From: Alteribacillus sp041949975
GTDB lineage: Bacteria > Bacillota > Bacilli > Bacillales > Marinococcaceae
Direction: 5' to 3'
DNA: 64,000 bases
Assembly (NCBI RefSeq): GCF_041949975.1
Contig: NZ_JBHFQG010000012.1
Span: 1 to 64,000 of the forward strand
Numbering within the stretch: position 1 is the first letter of the stretch; each line of letters starts with the position of its first letter. This document shows, piece by piece, positions 1 to 8,585 of the stretch. Below the pieces are notes generated by a model. That model saw only the letters and a list, made by a program, of their open reading frames with translations, had not been told where the DNA came from and searched no databases. The translations under genes and the position numbers were made by a program.

Positions 1-142
1 GATCCTTCGGGGAGCCGACTCCTGTGAAGACACAGACAACTCCAGAACGGAGCCTGCTTAAGGGAGGAAGTGGTGAAGTCCACGGGGGACCTTGAGAGGG
101 TGGAACAGGAGAGGAAGAGAACGAAGTGTATATAGTAACTTA
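1..142 (+). mobile_element. Probable group II intron RNA remnant
   Basis: GC-rich, purine-rich non-coding DNA with several short self-complementary stretches (for example ctgtgaagacacag) and no good ORF. It looks like structured intron RNA rather than the AT-rich intergenic DNA elsewhere in the window. It lies just upstream of an IS21-type fragment and of an intron-encoded protein tail in the same orientation, so a piece of a group II intron is the best guess. It is cut by the window edge, and I could not assign it to a specific intron domain. Confidence 0.35.
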
Positions 143-146
143 AAAG

Positions 147-178
147 TGAGCCACCATGACAATTGAAAACTGAGCCAC
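147..178. repeat. TGAGCCAC direct repeats, IS21-like terminus
   Basis: Two exact copies of TGAGCCAC lie at 147-154 and 171-178, starting 24 bp apart, immediately upstream of an istA-like reading frame. Repeated short motifs at the ends are typical of IS21-family elements, where they bind the transposase. The matching opposite end was not seen, consistent with a truncated element. Confidence 0.5.
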
Positions 179-225
179 TTTTGAGGAAAATAACCCTAAT
201 GACATATTAGGGGGAAATCTCAGGA

Positions 226-489
226 GTGATTAAGTTGAAAGAGAAACAGATGATTATAAAACTATATTTGAATGGAATGAGCAGGAGAAAGATTGCCAAG
301 AAAACAAAGAAATCTAGAAATACAGTTAGTAAATATATAAAAGAATATGAGAAAAGTAAGACGGAGGATGTTCGTAATCTACCGATTACAGAAGAGATCA
401 TGAAGCCGCCTACTTATAAAAAGAGAAGAGGGAGAAAGAGAGCATTAACGGAAGAAATTAAAAGCATTTTAAGAAGCTATATAAAGGAA
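226..489 (+). pseudogene. istA: IS21-family transposase (IstA) N-terminal fragment
   Basis: The first ~88 codons encode a lysine-rich DNA-binding segment with a helix-turn-helix (NGMSRRKIAKKTKKSRNTVSKYI, about residues 16-38, quoted in part: GMSRRKIAKKTKKSRN). This is typical of the N-terminus of IS21-type IstA transposases. The frame then continues without a stop into unrelated protein sequence resembling the end of a group II intron maturase, so the catalytic DDE domain and istB are gone. The start shown is GTG/ATG-proximal and not critical for a dead gene. I read this as a transposase gene invaded by an intron and then internally deleted. Confidence 0.6.
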
Positions 490-765
490 AAGCTAGTTGG
501 GTGGTGCGGGTACTTCGCCTTAGCCGACACGAGGAGCACGTTCAAGGCGCTTGATGAATGGATACGAAGACGATTGAGGATGTGTCTATGGAAAGAATGG
601 AAATGGCCGCGTACACGTAAGAAGAACTTGATTCGCCTCGGAGTTCCCAAAGGGAAAGCGCATGAATGGGCGAATTCCAGGAAGGCCTATTGGAGAATTT
701 CAGCCAGTCCAATACTACAAAGAACCCTAAAACAACTCCTACTGGAGCCGTTTAGGGTTGCGTGA
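490..765 (+). pseudogene. Group II intron-encoded maturase, C-terminal fragment
   Basis: The codons after the IstA-like part read LVGWCGYFALADTRSTF followed by a WIRRRLRMCLWKEWKWPRTR segment and RNLIRLGVPKGKAHEWANSR. This matches the maturase (X) domain and tail of LtrA-type group II intron reverse transcriptases. The reverse transcriptase palm, including YADD, is absent. Structured intron RNA follows directly (770-878), which supports the call. The in-frame join to the transposase fragment probably marks a deletion end point rather than a functional fusion. Confidence 0.75.
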
Positions 766-769
766 TCTG

Positions 770-878
770 TTTACTAGATATCAATTCTTACGTCAATCTT
801 AGAGAAACCGCCGTATGCGGATCCGTACGTACGGTGGTGTGAGAGGACGGAGGTTAATCACCTCCTCCTACTCGATTT
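770..878 (+). ncRNA. Group II intron 3' end (domains IV-VI)
   Basis: The stretch contains a hairpin around ccgccgtatgcgg/ccgtacgtacggtgg (about 808-837). It is followed by a domain V-like helix, GAGGACGGAGG-TTAATCA-CCTCCTCC, and CTACTCGAT at about 840-877. This order of maturase tail then short domain V/VI is the standard 3' end of bacterial group II introns. The intron 5' part is missing, so it is a remnant. Confidence 0.65.
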
Positions 879-891
879 ACAGTAAATAACG

Positions 892-1878
892 TCAGGACTT
901 CTTCGTGCTGCGCTCTTTTTCAACATAATCTATATATTTATTTAACGTTAAAATTGTCTGCAGACCAAGCATATCTTTCACTTGCTCAGGCGTTTGACCT
1001 TGTTGAAGAGAGCGAACGATAAAGGTATTCCGAAAGTGTCGAGCTGAAACGGCCCGGTCCAATCCAGCACGATTTCGTTCTTCTCGAATCATTTTTTGAA
1101 TCGCAATTTCCGTTAAATTTTTCGGTGCATCTGTTTCATAACTCCAGCGGTAGGTTTGACGCTGAAAATCAAAAGCTACTAAAAAAGGATCTGCGGGCCT
1201 TTTAGGGCGAACCGGTTCTGGAATAACCTTGATATAGTGATAAAGAAGATTTTTATCTTTTTTAGATAATGAAATAGTACGGGGGTTGCCTGTTTCTTCT
1301 GGTATGGTTATTTCTCCTTTTCCTTGATTAATGTGAGCGGTCTTCAAAAGCGCTATTTCTTGCAGTCTTAGGCCATAATGCAAGAAGAGGGTAATGATCA
1401 ATAAGTTACGAGGGGCGAGCAGAGGTCGTGCTGCTGCCTGTTTTGGGGACAGCCCTGCATCAGACGAAAGAGACCCAAGCAGTTTTTTTTCTTCATAACG
1501 CGTAAGGAGTTCTTCTTTTGCTAACTTGTTCCAAATCGATTCATCTAAATCAAGAGAAGCCATTGGATTAATATGTATTCTACCCGAACTGTATAAATAA
1601 GAAAAAAATCGTTTTAATACGGTTTGAATTCTTTTTAAAGTTCGAAGCGAATAGTGGCGGTGGTTTTCTAAAAAATAAAAATACTCTTCTACCATATGAG
1701 GGGTAATGCCCATTGCTTGGTGAACTTTTTCTTCCCCTTCTGTAACAGAAAGGTACCGAAAAAAATCGGCCAAATCATATCTATATCTATTAATGGTACT
1801 CCCTTTTCGTTGTTTTGCTGTAAGGCTGTCCAGAAAACGTTCCGCATCTTGCGGAAGCTGAAAAGCTGGCCCAGTCAT
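892..1878 (-). CDS. Tyrosine recombinase/integrase-like protein
   Basis: A 328-residue protein with an N-terminal SAM-like core-binding domain (about residues 10-110) and a C-terminal phage-integrase fold, of XerC/XerD length. ATG at 1878 is chosen because AAAGGGTG lies 5 bp upstream. Conserved elements are the first Arg in YGLRLQEIALL, the second Arg in RHFRNTF and the Tyr in LNKYIDY. The usual His of HxxR reads as Arg, the GH motif reads as GL, and no clear beta-hairpin Lys is seen. Three of six catalytic positions are therefore altered, which makes ordinary recombinase activity doubtful. It converges on the intron/IS debris and is divergent from spoVK, so it may be an old mobile-element gene or a domesticated DNA-binding protein. 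Confidence 0.75.
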   Translation of the reverse strand: MTGPAFQLPQDAERFLDSLTAKQRKGSTINRYRYDLADFFRYLSVTEGEEKVHQAMGITPHMVEEYFYFLENHRHYSLRTLKRIQTVLKRFFSYLYSSGRIHINPMASLDLDESIWNKLAKEELLTRYEEKKLLGSLSSDAGLSPKQAAARPLLAPRNLLIITLFLHYGLRLQEIALLKTAHINQGKGEITIPEETGNPRTISLSKKDKNLLYHYIKVIPEPVRPKRPADPFLVAFDFQRQTYRWSYETDAPKNLTEIAIQKMIREERNRAGLDRAVSARHFRNTFIVRSLQQGQTPEQVKDMLGLQTILTLNKYIDYVEKERSTKKS

Positions 1879-2017
1879 ATCAATCACCCTTTCGCGGCAC
1901 AAGATAAGAACTTACTTTCGATTATAGCAAACGTACGAATCACCAATCAGCTTTTTTTGCGTATAGTATAGGTAAACGCCCGCTTTATATTTGCAAGAAG
2001 AGAGGGGATTGTTCGTG

Positions 2018-2935
2018 ATGATACAAACAAAAGGCCGAGATAAAATTCAAATCACTATAAATTCAGCACAAAAGGGGGCTTCTCATAAAACCCAAAAAAA
2101 CACACTTTCATCCGAACAGCATTACCCGCTTCTAAAGGCAGAGAAAAGTCTGGATACGATGATAGGGATGAAAAATGTAAAAGAGTTTGTGCGGGAAATG
2201 TATGCGCTTGTTTATGTAAACCAATGCAGAGAAAATGTTGAACTGCAGCCTACGCAGCAAAACCTTCACATGCTTTTTATTGGAAATCCGGGAACCGGTA
2301 AAACCACCGTAGCCAGAATAATGGCTGATATGTTAAAAGAAATGAAGGTCATTGAAAAAGGACATTTTATTGAAGCGGAGAGAGCGGACCTGGTTGGTGA
2401 GTATATTGGACAGACGGCACAAAAAACAAGAGACTTAATAAAAAAGGCCGAAGGAGGCATTCTGTTTATTGATGAAGCTTATTCCCTTGCAAGAGGCGGG
2501 GAAAAGGATTTTGGACGTGAAGCAGTAGATACGCTGGTAAAAGCAATGGAAGATCATCAACATAAGTTTATTCTCATTCTTGCAGGGTATCCCGATGAAA
2601 TGAAGCGATTTTTAAAATTAAATCCTGGTCTCCCGTCAAGGTTTCCAAATACGTTGCAGTTTCATGATTTCACAGGTGCTCAAATGCTTGAACTATTTAA
2701 AAGAATGACTAAAGAAAAGGAATATCAATGTACACAAGAACTAATTGAAAAAATGAAAGCCCATTTTAATAAAGTTACTTACTTTAATGAAAAAAGTCAT
2801 AATGGCAGGTACGTCCGCAATCTCATTGAGAGGATGATAAGACGGCATGCTGTTCGAGTATTAGAACAACAAAAATTAGATAAACAAACGCTCATGACAT
2901 TAGAAATTGGGGACTTTATAATAGAAGAGGGCTGA
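2018..2935 (+). CDS. spoVK: Stage V sporulation protein K, AAA+ ATPase
   Basis: SpoVK is a CbxX/CfxQ-type AAA+ ATPase needed for spore maturation in B. subtilis. This 305-residue protein has Walker A GNPGTGKTT near residue 90, Walker B GILFIDEAYSL near 146, and the sensor/arginine region NPGLPSRFP near 205, with a short lysine-rich leader. ATG at 2018 is used; GTG at 2015 is equally possible, and AGAGGGG at 2001-2007 serves either. The following hflX, ynbB, glnR and glnA give the same order as B. subtilis, which settles the assignment. hflX begins 14 bp downstream, so the two are likely co-transcribed. A larger double-AAA paralogue lies at 39839-42211. Confidence 0.92.
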   Translation: MIQTKGRDKIQITINSAQKGASHKTQKNTLSSEQHYPLLKAEKSLDTMIGMKNVKEFVREMYALVYVNQCRENVELQPTQQNLHMLFIGNPGTGKTTVARIMADMLKEMKVIEKGHFIEAERADLVGEYIGQTAQKTRDLIKKAEGGILFIDEAYSLARGGEKDFGREAVDTLVKAMEDHQHKFILILAGYPDEMKRFLKLNPGLPSRFPNTLQFHDFTGAQMLELFKRMTKEKEYQCTQELIEKMKAHFNKVTYFNEKSHNGRYVRNLIERMIRRHAVRVLEQQKLDKQTLMTLEIGDFIIEEG

Positions 2936-2949
2936 AAAGAGGTGCATCT

Positions 2950-4203
2950 ATGAAAGAAAAAGTGATTATTGTAGGCTGTCGTTTACAAGACCAAAAAGAA
3001 GAATCATTCCAAATGCTTATGGAAGAATTAAGAGCACTTGTTCATACAGCAGACGGAGAAGTAGTGGAGGAGATGGTGCAGACAAGGGAGCGTCCGCATC
3101 CAGCTACCTATATTGGAAAAGGTAAAGTTTCGGAGCTTTCTATTACAGCAGAAGAAAAAGAGGCAGATTCAATTGTGTTCAATGATGAATTGTCACCAGG
3201 CCAGGTCCGAAATTTAGATGATGAAATAAATGCCAGAGTCATCGACCGCACACAAATCATACTTGATATTTTTGCCTCGCGTGCTCAAACGAAAGAAGGT
3301 AAGATCCAAGTAGAACTAGCTCAGCTTATGTATCTTTTGCCGCGATTATCTGGACAAGGTCAAGTCCTTTCCCGTCTCGGAGGCGGTATCGGAACAAGAG
3401 GTCCAGGGGAGACAAAGCTTGAAACAGACCGGCGCCATATTCAAAAACGAATGGATGACTTAAAAAAGCAGCTTGCAGATGTTCAAGCACATAGAGAAAG
3501 TTACCGTAAACAGCGCCGCAAAAACAATGCAGTTCAATTTGCTTTGGTCGGTTATACAAACGCAGGAAAGTCGACACTTTTAAGTAGATTATCAGGTGCT
3601 GATACGTTTCAAGAAGATTTATTATTTGCTACACTTGACCCGCTTACTAGACAAATTGAACTTCCAACTGGTTATCAAGCATTGCTCACAGATACGGTAG
3701 GGTTTATACAGGACTTACCGACAACGTTAATTGCAGCCTTTCGTTCCACACTTGAAGAAGTAAAAGAAGCAGACATCCTCCTTCATGTAGTCGATGCTTC
3801 CCACCCGGAAGCCCATGAACAGATGGAGACGGTGGACAAGCTTTTGAGTGAACTAGAAGCAATTTCAATTCCTTCTATTACGGTATTTAACAAAAGAGAC
3901 CAAGTACAGGAACCAACTGCTTTAACAAGATCTGACCAGCCGTCCATTTTTATATCAGCTTTCAATGAAAGCGACATTCAAGAACTGCGAATAATTATGG
4001 AAGAAACATTAAAACAGCAAATGAATTACTTTCATGTGAAAATTCCAGCGCAAGATGGTAAAAGTCTTTCAGATATCCAAAGATATACGCTGATTAAAAA
4101 CGAGAAGCTGCTCGAAGAAGAAAATAGTTTTGATTTCAAAGGATATGTGCTCCCGAATCATCCAGTAAACGGAACCATAAAAAAATATGAAGCAAACATG
4201 TAG
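2950..4203 (+). CDS. hflX: GTPase HflX
   Basis: A ribosome-associated GTPase that splits or rescues stalled 70S ribosomes under stress. The protein has 417 residues. The glycine-rich HflX N-terminal domain includes YIGKGKV near 56 and a GGGIGTRGPGETKLE linker near 148. The G domain has GYTNAGKST near 203, DTVGFIQDLP near 250 and NKRD near 318, all intact. ATG at 2950 is preceded by an AAAGAGGTG ribosome binding site. In B. subtilis this is ynbA, again between spoVK and ynbB. Genes on both sides are 14 bp away, suggesting one operon. Confidence 0.95.
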   Translation: MKEKVIIVGCRLQDQKEESFQMLMEELRALVHTADGEVVEEMVQTRERPHPATYIGKGKVSELSITAEEKEADSIVFNDELSPGQVRNLDDEINARVIDRTQIILDIFASRAQTKEGKIQVELAQLMYLLPRLSGQGQVLSRLGGGIGTRGPGETKLETDRRHIQKRMDDLKKQLADVQAHRESYRKQRRKNNAVQFALVGYTNAGKSTLLSRLSGADTFQEDLLFATLDPLTRQIELPTGYQALLTDTVGFIQDLPTTLIAAFRSTLEEVKEADILLHVVDASHPEAHEQMETVDKLLSELEAISIPSITVFNKRDQVQEPTALTRSDQPSIFISAFNESDIQELRIIMEETLKQQMNYFHVKIPAQDGKSLSDIQRYTLIKNEKLLEEENSFDFKGYVLPNHPVNGTIKKYEANM

Positions 4204-4217
4204 AAAGTTGGGAAAAA

Positions 4218-5501
4218 ATGTCTGCACCTTGGCATGACAAGAAAGAATTAATAAAATTAGCCGAACAAGCAGAAACTAAAATACAGCCAATGATAAAACA
4301 GGCGGAAGAAACGGCTGATTGGAATCAGGCAAAGGTTTTAAACATTTTTAAAGAAGAAGGTGTTTCGTCCTTTCATTTTAATCCTTCCACTGGATATGGT
4401 TATGATGATACAGGCCGCGAAACACTTGACCGAATATATGCTAAAGTATTTGGTACCGAAAAAGCGATGGTCAGGCACCAGTTTATATCTGGAACCCATG
4501 CCATCACTGCAGCACTATTTGGAGTATTAAGGCCTAAAGAGCGGTTGGTATACGCAGGAATGCCCTATGATACGCTCCAAACAGCAATCGGCCTGTCTGA
4601 AAATAAACGAGGGTCCATGAAGGATTACGGTATTGCTTGTGATATTGCTCCCTTGGATTCAGAAGGATATCCGGACAGCAAAGCTATCCTCGACCGTGTT
4701 TATCCAGAAACAAGAGTGGTGGCATTGCAGCGTTCCAAAGGTTATGCGTCCCGTCCTTCTGTTTCGATGGAGAAAATGCAGAAAATAATAAATGAAATTA
4801 GAGCATACCGAAAAGACCTAATCATATTTGTAGATAATTGCTATGGAGAATTTGTTGAGAAAACAGAACCGGGGCATCTAGGTGCTGATTTGTTAGCTGG
4901 GTCATTAATAAAAAACCCGGGAGGCGGATTGGTTCGAACAGGCGGTTACATAGCAGGCAGAAAGCAATATGTAGACCAGGCAGCTTCAAGGTTTGCCGCT
5001 CCAGGTATAGGATTAGAAGGTGGAGCAACATTAAACAGCCTGCTTGAAATGTATCAAGGGTTGTTTTTGGCTCCTCATATTGTTTCACAAGCGTTGAAAG
5101 GTGCTTTTTATACGGCTGCTTTACTTGAAGAAGCTGGACTAGAAACATTTCCATCTTGCCTGGAAACAAGAACAGATCTTATCCAGGCAGTCACATTTAA
5201 AAACAAACAAAGTATGATCCGGTTTTGTCAGGCTATTCAGGAAGCATCCCCGGTTGACTCTATGGTAATACCAGAACCTTCTCCAATGCCAGGATATAAA
5301 GATGAAGTAATTATGGCTGCTGGTGCATTTATACAAGGCTCTAGTATTGAATTATCTGCTGATGGACCACTGCGGCCTCCTTATACGGCTTATATCCAAG
5401 GCGGCCTAACATTTTCCCATGTGAAATATGCCGTACAACAGGCATTGCATGCATTAATGAAAGAAGGTTTGCTACCAGAGCAACATAGCAATGAACAGTA
5501 A
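4218..5501 (+). CDS. ynbB: YnbB, PLP-dependent methionine gamma-lyase-like protein
   Basis: A 427-residue fold-type I PLP enzyme of the family often labelled aluminium resistance protein or methionine gamma-lyase family. Visible features are the SGTHAITAALFG cofactor-binding region near 90, FVDNCYGEF near 205 with the PLP-contacting Asp, and SLIKNPGGGLV near 230 with the likely Schiff-base Lys. The exact substrate is not established for this family. It sits between hflX and glnR, as in B. subtilis. The 120 bp downstream carry the glnR promoter, so ynbB probably ends the spoVK-hflX-ynbB unit. Confidence 0.9.
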   Translation: MSAPWHDKKELIKLAEQAETKIQPMIKQAEETADWNQAKVLNIFKEEGVSSFHFNPSTGYGYDDTGRETLDRIYAKVFGTEKAMVRHQFISGTHAITAALFGVLRPKERLVYAGMPYDTLQTAIGLSENKRGSMKDYGIACDIAPLDSEGYPDSKAILDRVYPETRVVALQRSKGYASRPSVSMEKMQKIINEIRAYRKDLIIFVDNCYGEFVEKTEPGHLGADLLAGSLIKNPGGGLVRTGGYIAGRKQYVDQAASRFAAPGIGLEGGATLNSLLEMYQGLFLAPHIVSQALKGAFYTAALLEEAGLETFPSCLETRTDLIQAVTFKNKQSMIRFCQAIQEASPVDSMVIPEPSPMPGYKDEVIMAAGAFIQGSSIELSADGPLRPPYTAYIQGGLTFSHVKYAVQQALHALMKEGLLPEQHSNEQ

Positions 5502-5538
5502 TAGGTATAAAGGCATCCGACGTTTCTGAAAATTTCGA

Positions 5539-5589
5539 TGTAAAAAAAGTTAACATGCACTTGACGAAAAACCTAACATCGTGTAGGAT
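5539..5589 (+). promoter_or_regulatory. glnRA promoter with two GlnR/TnrA boxes
   Basis: TGTAAAAAAAGTTAACA at 5539-5555 fits the GlnR/TnrA consensus TGTNA-N7-TNACA perfectly. TGACGAAAAACCTAACA at 5562-5578 keeps the right half site (TAACA) and overlaps the -35 element. The promoter reads TTGACG (5561-5566), a 17 bp spacer, and TAGGAT (5584-5589). This two-operator layout matches the known nitrogen-repressed glnRA promoter of B. subtilis, so GlnR autoregulation and TnrA control are expected. Confidence 0.85.
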
Positions 5590-5621
5590 GAAAATATCTT
5601 CTTAAGGAAGGAGGCGGCCAG

Positions 5622-6020
5622 GTGAACGATAATATCCGGCGCAACATGCCTTTATTTCCTATTAGCATTGTGAAAAAGCTGACAGAATTGTCCGCACGCC
5701 AAATTCGTTATTATGAAGAACACGGTCTTGTATATCCGGCAAGAACCGAAGGCAATCAACGACTGTTTTCTTTTAATGACGTAGACAGGCTGTTAGAAAT
5801 TAAGGCACTCATCGAACGAGGCGTAAATTTATCTGGAATTAAAGAAATTTTTGAATTACGCTCGCAGCATGAAGAAGAAAAGCCTAAGCCTGCTCTTAAG
5901 AACACAGAAAGTATGAGTGATAAAGAACTTCGCCGTCATTTGAAACATGAAGTGATGGCAGCAGGAAGGCAAGGCAGAACTTCTATGATTCAAGGACAAT
6001 TGTCAAGGTTTTTCCATTGA
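5622..6020 (+). CDS. glnR: Glutamine synthetase repressor GlnR (MerR family)
   Basis: A 132-residue MerR-type regulator that represses glnRA and other nitrogen genes when bound by feedback-inhibited glutamine synthetase. The N-terminus has the winged HTH with ELSARQIRYYEEHGLVYPART (residues 21-41, quoted in part: LSARQIRYYEEHGLV). The C-terminal tail SMIQGQLSRFF is the conserved segment through which GlnR senses glutamine synthetase. GTG at 5622 has a strong GGAGG upstream. glnA starts 77 bp downstream and its own-promoter boxes lie upstream, so it forms the classical autoregulated dicistron. Confidence 0.97.
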   Translation: MNDNIRRNMPLFPISIVKKLTELSARQIRYYEEHGLVYPARTEGNQRLFSFNDVDRLLEIKALIERGVNLSGIKEIFELRSQHEEEKPKPALKNTESMSDKELRRHLKHEVMAAGRQGRTSMIQGQLSRFFH

Positions 6021-6097
6021 TCAGGTGATTTCCTTTTGTCTCAAGGACAAAAGATTTCATACTAATTTTTTTGAAACGAAGAGAGGAGACTCACCAC

Positions 6098-7450
6098 ATG
6101 GCCACCAAGTACACTAGAGAAGACATTACAAGAATGGCTGAAGAAGAAAACGTTAAATTTATTCGTCTGCAATTTACGGACCTTCAAGGAATTATTAAAA
6201 ATGTAGAAATTCCAGTTGATCAACTTTCTAAAGCATTGGATAACAAAATGATGTTTGATGGTTCTTCCATTGAAGGTTTTGTAAGAATTGAAGAATCTGA
6301 TATGTACTTATACCCTGATTTAGATACATGGGTAGTATTCCCTTGGACTCCGGAAAAAGGGAAAGTAGCTCGTCTTATTTGTGACATATATGAGCCAGGG
6401 GAAGTAGGAGGAGACCCAAAACCATTCGCCGGTGACCCTCGCGGAATCTTGAAGCGTGTATTAAAAGAAGCAGAAGAAATGGGCTTCACTGCTTTCAACA
6501 TTGGTCCAGAGCCAGAGTTCTTCCTTTTTAAAAATGATGAAAAAGGCGAGCCTACCATGGAGCTTAATGATAAAGGCGGCTATTTTGACCTTGCTCCAAC
6601 AGACCTCGGTGAAAACTGCCGTCGCGATATTGTGCTTGAGCTTGAAGACATGGGCTTTGAAATTGAAGCTTCTCACCACGAAGTTGCTCCTGGGCAGCAT
6701 GAAATCGACTTTGAATACGCGGACGCTGTAACTACTTGTGATAACATTCAAACCTTTAAGCTTGTTGTAAAAACAATTGCAAGAAAACACGGGTTGCACG
6801 CAACATTTATGCCAAAGCCGTTATTTGGAGTAAATGGTTCTGGTATGCACTGTAATATGTCCTTGTTCAAAGGAAAAGAGAACACGTTCTATGATGAAAA
6901 GACAGATTCTCAATTGAGTGAAACAGCAATGCAGTTCTTAGGAGGTATTCTTGAGCATGCCCAGGCTTTCACTGCATTGACTAATCCGATTGTTAACTCT
7001 TATAAGCGTCTTGTTCCAGGATTTGAAGCACCAGTATATGTAGCATGGTCGCTTCGAAACAGAAGTCCGCTTGTGCGTATTCCTTCTTCTAGAGGATTAA
7101 GCACACGTGTAGAAGTAAGAAGTCCAGACCCTTCTGCTAACCCTTACCTTGCTATGGCAGCTATGCTAGCTGCAGGTCTCGATGGCATAAAGAGAAAACT
7201 GAACGCTCCAGAGCCAACGGATCGTAACATCTATGTGATGAGCAAAGAAGAGCGTGAAGAAGAAGGTATTAAAGATCTTCCTGCTGACCTAAAACAAGCA
7301 TTGGACAGCCTTTTGAAAGATGAAGTGCTTGTCAACGCTATCGGACCTCATGCAATTGAGCATTTTGCAGAAGCAAAAGAAATCGAATGGGATATGTTTC
7401 GCTCTCAAGTACATCCTTGGGAAAGAGAACAATTCCTTTCCACATATTAA
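6098..7450 (+). CDS. glnA: Glutamine synthetase, type I-alpha
   Basis: Makes glutamine from glutamate, ammonia and ATP in the cytoplasm, and is the sensor partner of GlnR and TnrA. The protein has 450 residues, slightly above the B. subtilis enzyme. Key blocks are MFDGSSIEGF near 54, GPEPEFFLF near 128, GSGMHCNMSLF near 245 and RNRSPLVRIPSSRG near 315. ATG at 6098 (MATKYTRED) is chosen because GAGAGGAG lies just upstream; an earlier in-frame TTG at 6071 lacks such a site. A strong terminator at 7461 closes the operon. Confidence 0.97.
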   Translation: MATKYTREDITRMAEEENVKFIRLQFTDLQGIIKNVEIPVDQLSKALDNKMMFDGSSIEGFVRIEESDMYLYPDLDTWVVFPWTPEKGKVARLICDIYEPGEVGGDPKPFAGDPRGILKRVLKEAEEMGFTAFNIGPEPEFFLFKNDEKGEPTMELNDKGGYFDLAPTDLGENCRRDIVLELEDMGFEIEASHHEVAPGQHEIDFEYADAVTTCDNIQTFKLVVKTIARKHGLHATFMPKPLFGVNGSGMHCNMSLFKGKENTFYDEKTDSQLSETAMQFLGGILEHAQAFTALTNPIVNSYKRLVPGFEAPVYVAWSLRNRSPLVRIPSSRGLSTRVEVRSPDPSANPYLAMAAMLAAGLDGIKRKLNAPEPTDRNIYVMSKEEREEEGIKDLPADLKQALDSLLKDEVLVNAIGPHAIEHFAEAKEIEWDMFRSQVHPWEREQFLSTY

Positions 7451-7460
7451 TAAGATCCAT

Positions 7461-7499
7461 AAACCCCTTGATGACCTCGCTGTTATCAAGGGTTTTTTA
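7461..7499 (+). terminator. Terminator of glnRA
   Basis: Inverted repeat AACCCCTTGAT / ATCAAGGGTTT followed by a T-run, 10 bp after the glnA stop. Confidence 0.9.
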
Positions 7500-7737
7500 G
7501 GTGTTCTGTAACTGAATCCATTATGCTCCTTTTTCATAAATACATCTTTCAGCAAGAAATAAGGCTCCTCATCATGATTATATATCAATGAAAAATGAAA
7601 AAAATTTATGATGATACCGTGTACCATTAAATGTTTAAACAGCTCGTCAAAGATAACATAGATTATTAGGGAGGTAAGGTTTAAGGGGAGGGATAGATCG
7701 ACCGTAACTTGCAGATTCATTCGCAGTCTCCAAGAAC
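7500..7737. other. Intergenic region glnA-lexA
   Basis: About 240 bp between the glnRA terminator and the lexA terminator, where the two units converge. No convincing ORF with a ribosome binding site and no RNA motif was recognised. Confidence 0.6.
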
Positions 7738-7779
7738 GAAAAAATACCCGGCTCATGCTGTATATCAGCAGCCGGGTAA
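7738..7779 (-). terminator. Terminator of lexA
   Basis: On the minus strand, TACCCGGCT pairs with AGCCGGGTA around a short inner stem and runs into TTTTTT, 22 bp after the lexA stop. Confidence 0.88.
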
Positions 7780-7800
7780 ACTATTTAAATAAGTACAAAA

Positions 7801-8424
7801 TTAATGCAGTGTTCGAAATACTCCAGTAACTTTTCCTAGAATAGTGCAATTGTCTAAAATAATAGGTTCCATAGCAGCATTTTCCGGCTGCAGGCGAATG
7901 AAATTATCTTCTTTATAAAAACGTTTGACAGTCGCTTCTAACTCTTCTGTCATCGCTACGATAATATCCCCGTTGTCCGCAGTTTGCTGGTGTCTTACCA
8001 CTACTAGGTCTCCGTCATAAATACCAGCCTCAATCATACTATCTCCTTGAATAGTTAATATGAATACTTTCTCATCAGAAACCATACGCTCTGGTAAGGG
8101 GATATACTCTTCAATGTTTTCAACAGCGGTAATAGGTTCACCCGCTGTAACTTTCCCCAAAACAGGAACATAAACAGCATTGCTTTCTGAGATTTGCGGT
8201 TGAACGTCTTCTAGTTCTAAAACTTCAATTGCTCTCGGTTTTGTCGGGTCTCGGCGTATTAATCCTTTATTTTCAAGCCTTGAGAGATGACCGTGTACAG
8301 TCGAACTTGATGCGAGCCCTACAGCTTCGCCTATTTCACGAACGGAAGGAGGATAGCCTTTTTGCCTGACTTCTTCTTTTATATAATCTAAAATTTGCTG
8401 CTGGCGTTTCGATAGTTTGGGCAT
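7801..8424 (-). CDS. lexA: SOS repressor LexA
   Basis: A 207-residue SOS repressor that self-cleaves when stimulated by RecA filaments. The N-terminal winged helix holds PPSVREIGEAVGLASSSTVHGHL (about 25-47, quoted in part: VREIGEAVGLASSSTVH). The cleavage site is Ala-Gly in GKVTAGEPI near 91, the catalytic Ser is in QGDSMIEAG near 127, and the catalytic Lys is in EATVKRF near 165. ATG at 8424 (MPKLSKRQQ) follows a GAGGTG site, and the upstream extension of the frame is not needed. It is divergent from the yneA-like gene, with LexA boxes between them, so autoregulation is expected. Confidence 0.97.
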   Translation of the reverse strand: MPKLSKRQQQILDYIKEEVRQKGYPPSVREIGEAVGLASSSTVHGHLSRLENKGLIRRDPTKPRAIEVLELEDVQPQISESNAVYVPVLGKVTAGEPITAVENIEEYIPLPERMVSDEKVFILTIQGDSMIEAGIYDGDLVVVRHQQTADNGDIIVAMTEELEATVKRFYKEDNFIRLQPENAAMEPIILDNCTILGKVTGVFRTLH

Positions 8425-8474
8425 CGGGTCAGCACCTCTATTTCTATTTTTTTCATATAAACAGTATAGCATGG

Positions 8475-8488
8475 AAAACATATGTACG
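8475..8488. promoter_or_regulatory. LexA (DinR) box 1
   Basis: AAAACATATGTACG resembles the Bacillus consensus CGAACATATGTTCG, with changes mainly in the outer positions. It lies 50 bp upstream of the lexA start, where it would control lexA itself. Confidence 0.65.
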
Positions 8489-8511
8489 CAAACACTCGTT
8501 CTAATCTTATC

Positions 8512-8540
8512 TTGACGGGAACAAAAGTTCTCTATATACT
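8512..8540 (+). promoter_or_regulatory. SOS promoter with LexA box 2 in the spacer
   Basis: The promoter is TTGACG (8512-8517), a 17 bp spacer and TATACT (8535-8540). The spacer contains the perfect palindrome GAACAAAAGTTC (8519-8530), a canonical GAAC-N4-GTTC LexA operator. Repressor bound here would block polymerase, so the yneA-like operon should be SOS-induced. Confidence 0.88.
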
Positions 8541-8552
8541 AATTCGTAACGG

Positions 8553-8564
8553 GAACATACATTC
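8553..8564. promoter_or_regulatory. LexA box 3
   Basis: GAACATACATTC is a one-mismatch GAAC-N4-GTTC operator, 34 bp downstream of box 2 and 21 bp before the yneA-like start codon. Confidence 0.65.
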
Positions 8565-8585
8565 TTATTTATCGGAGGGTATTTA

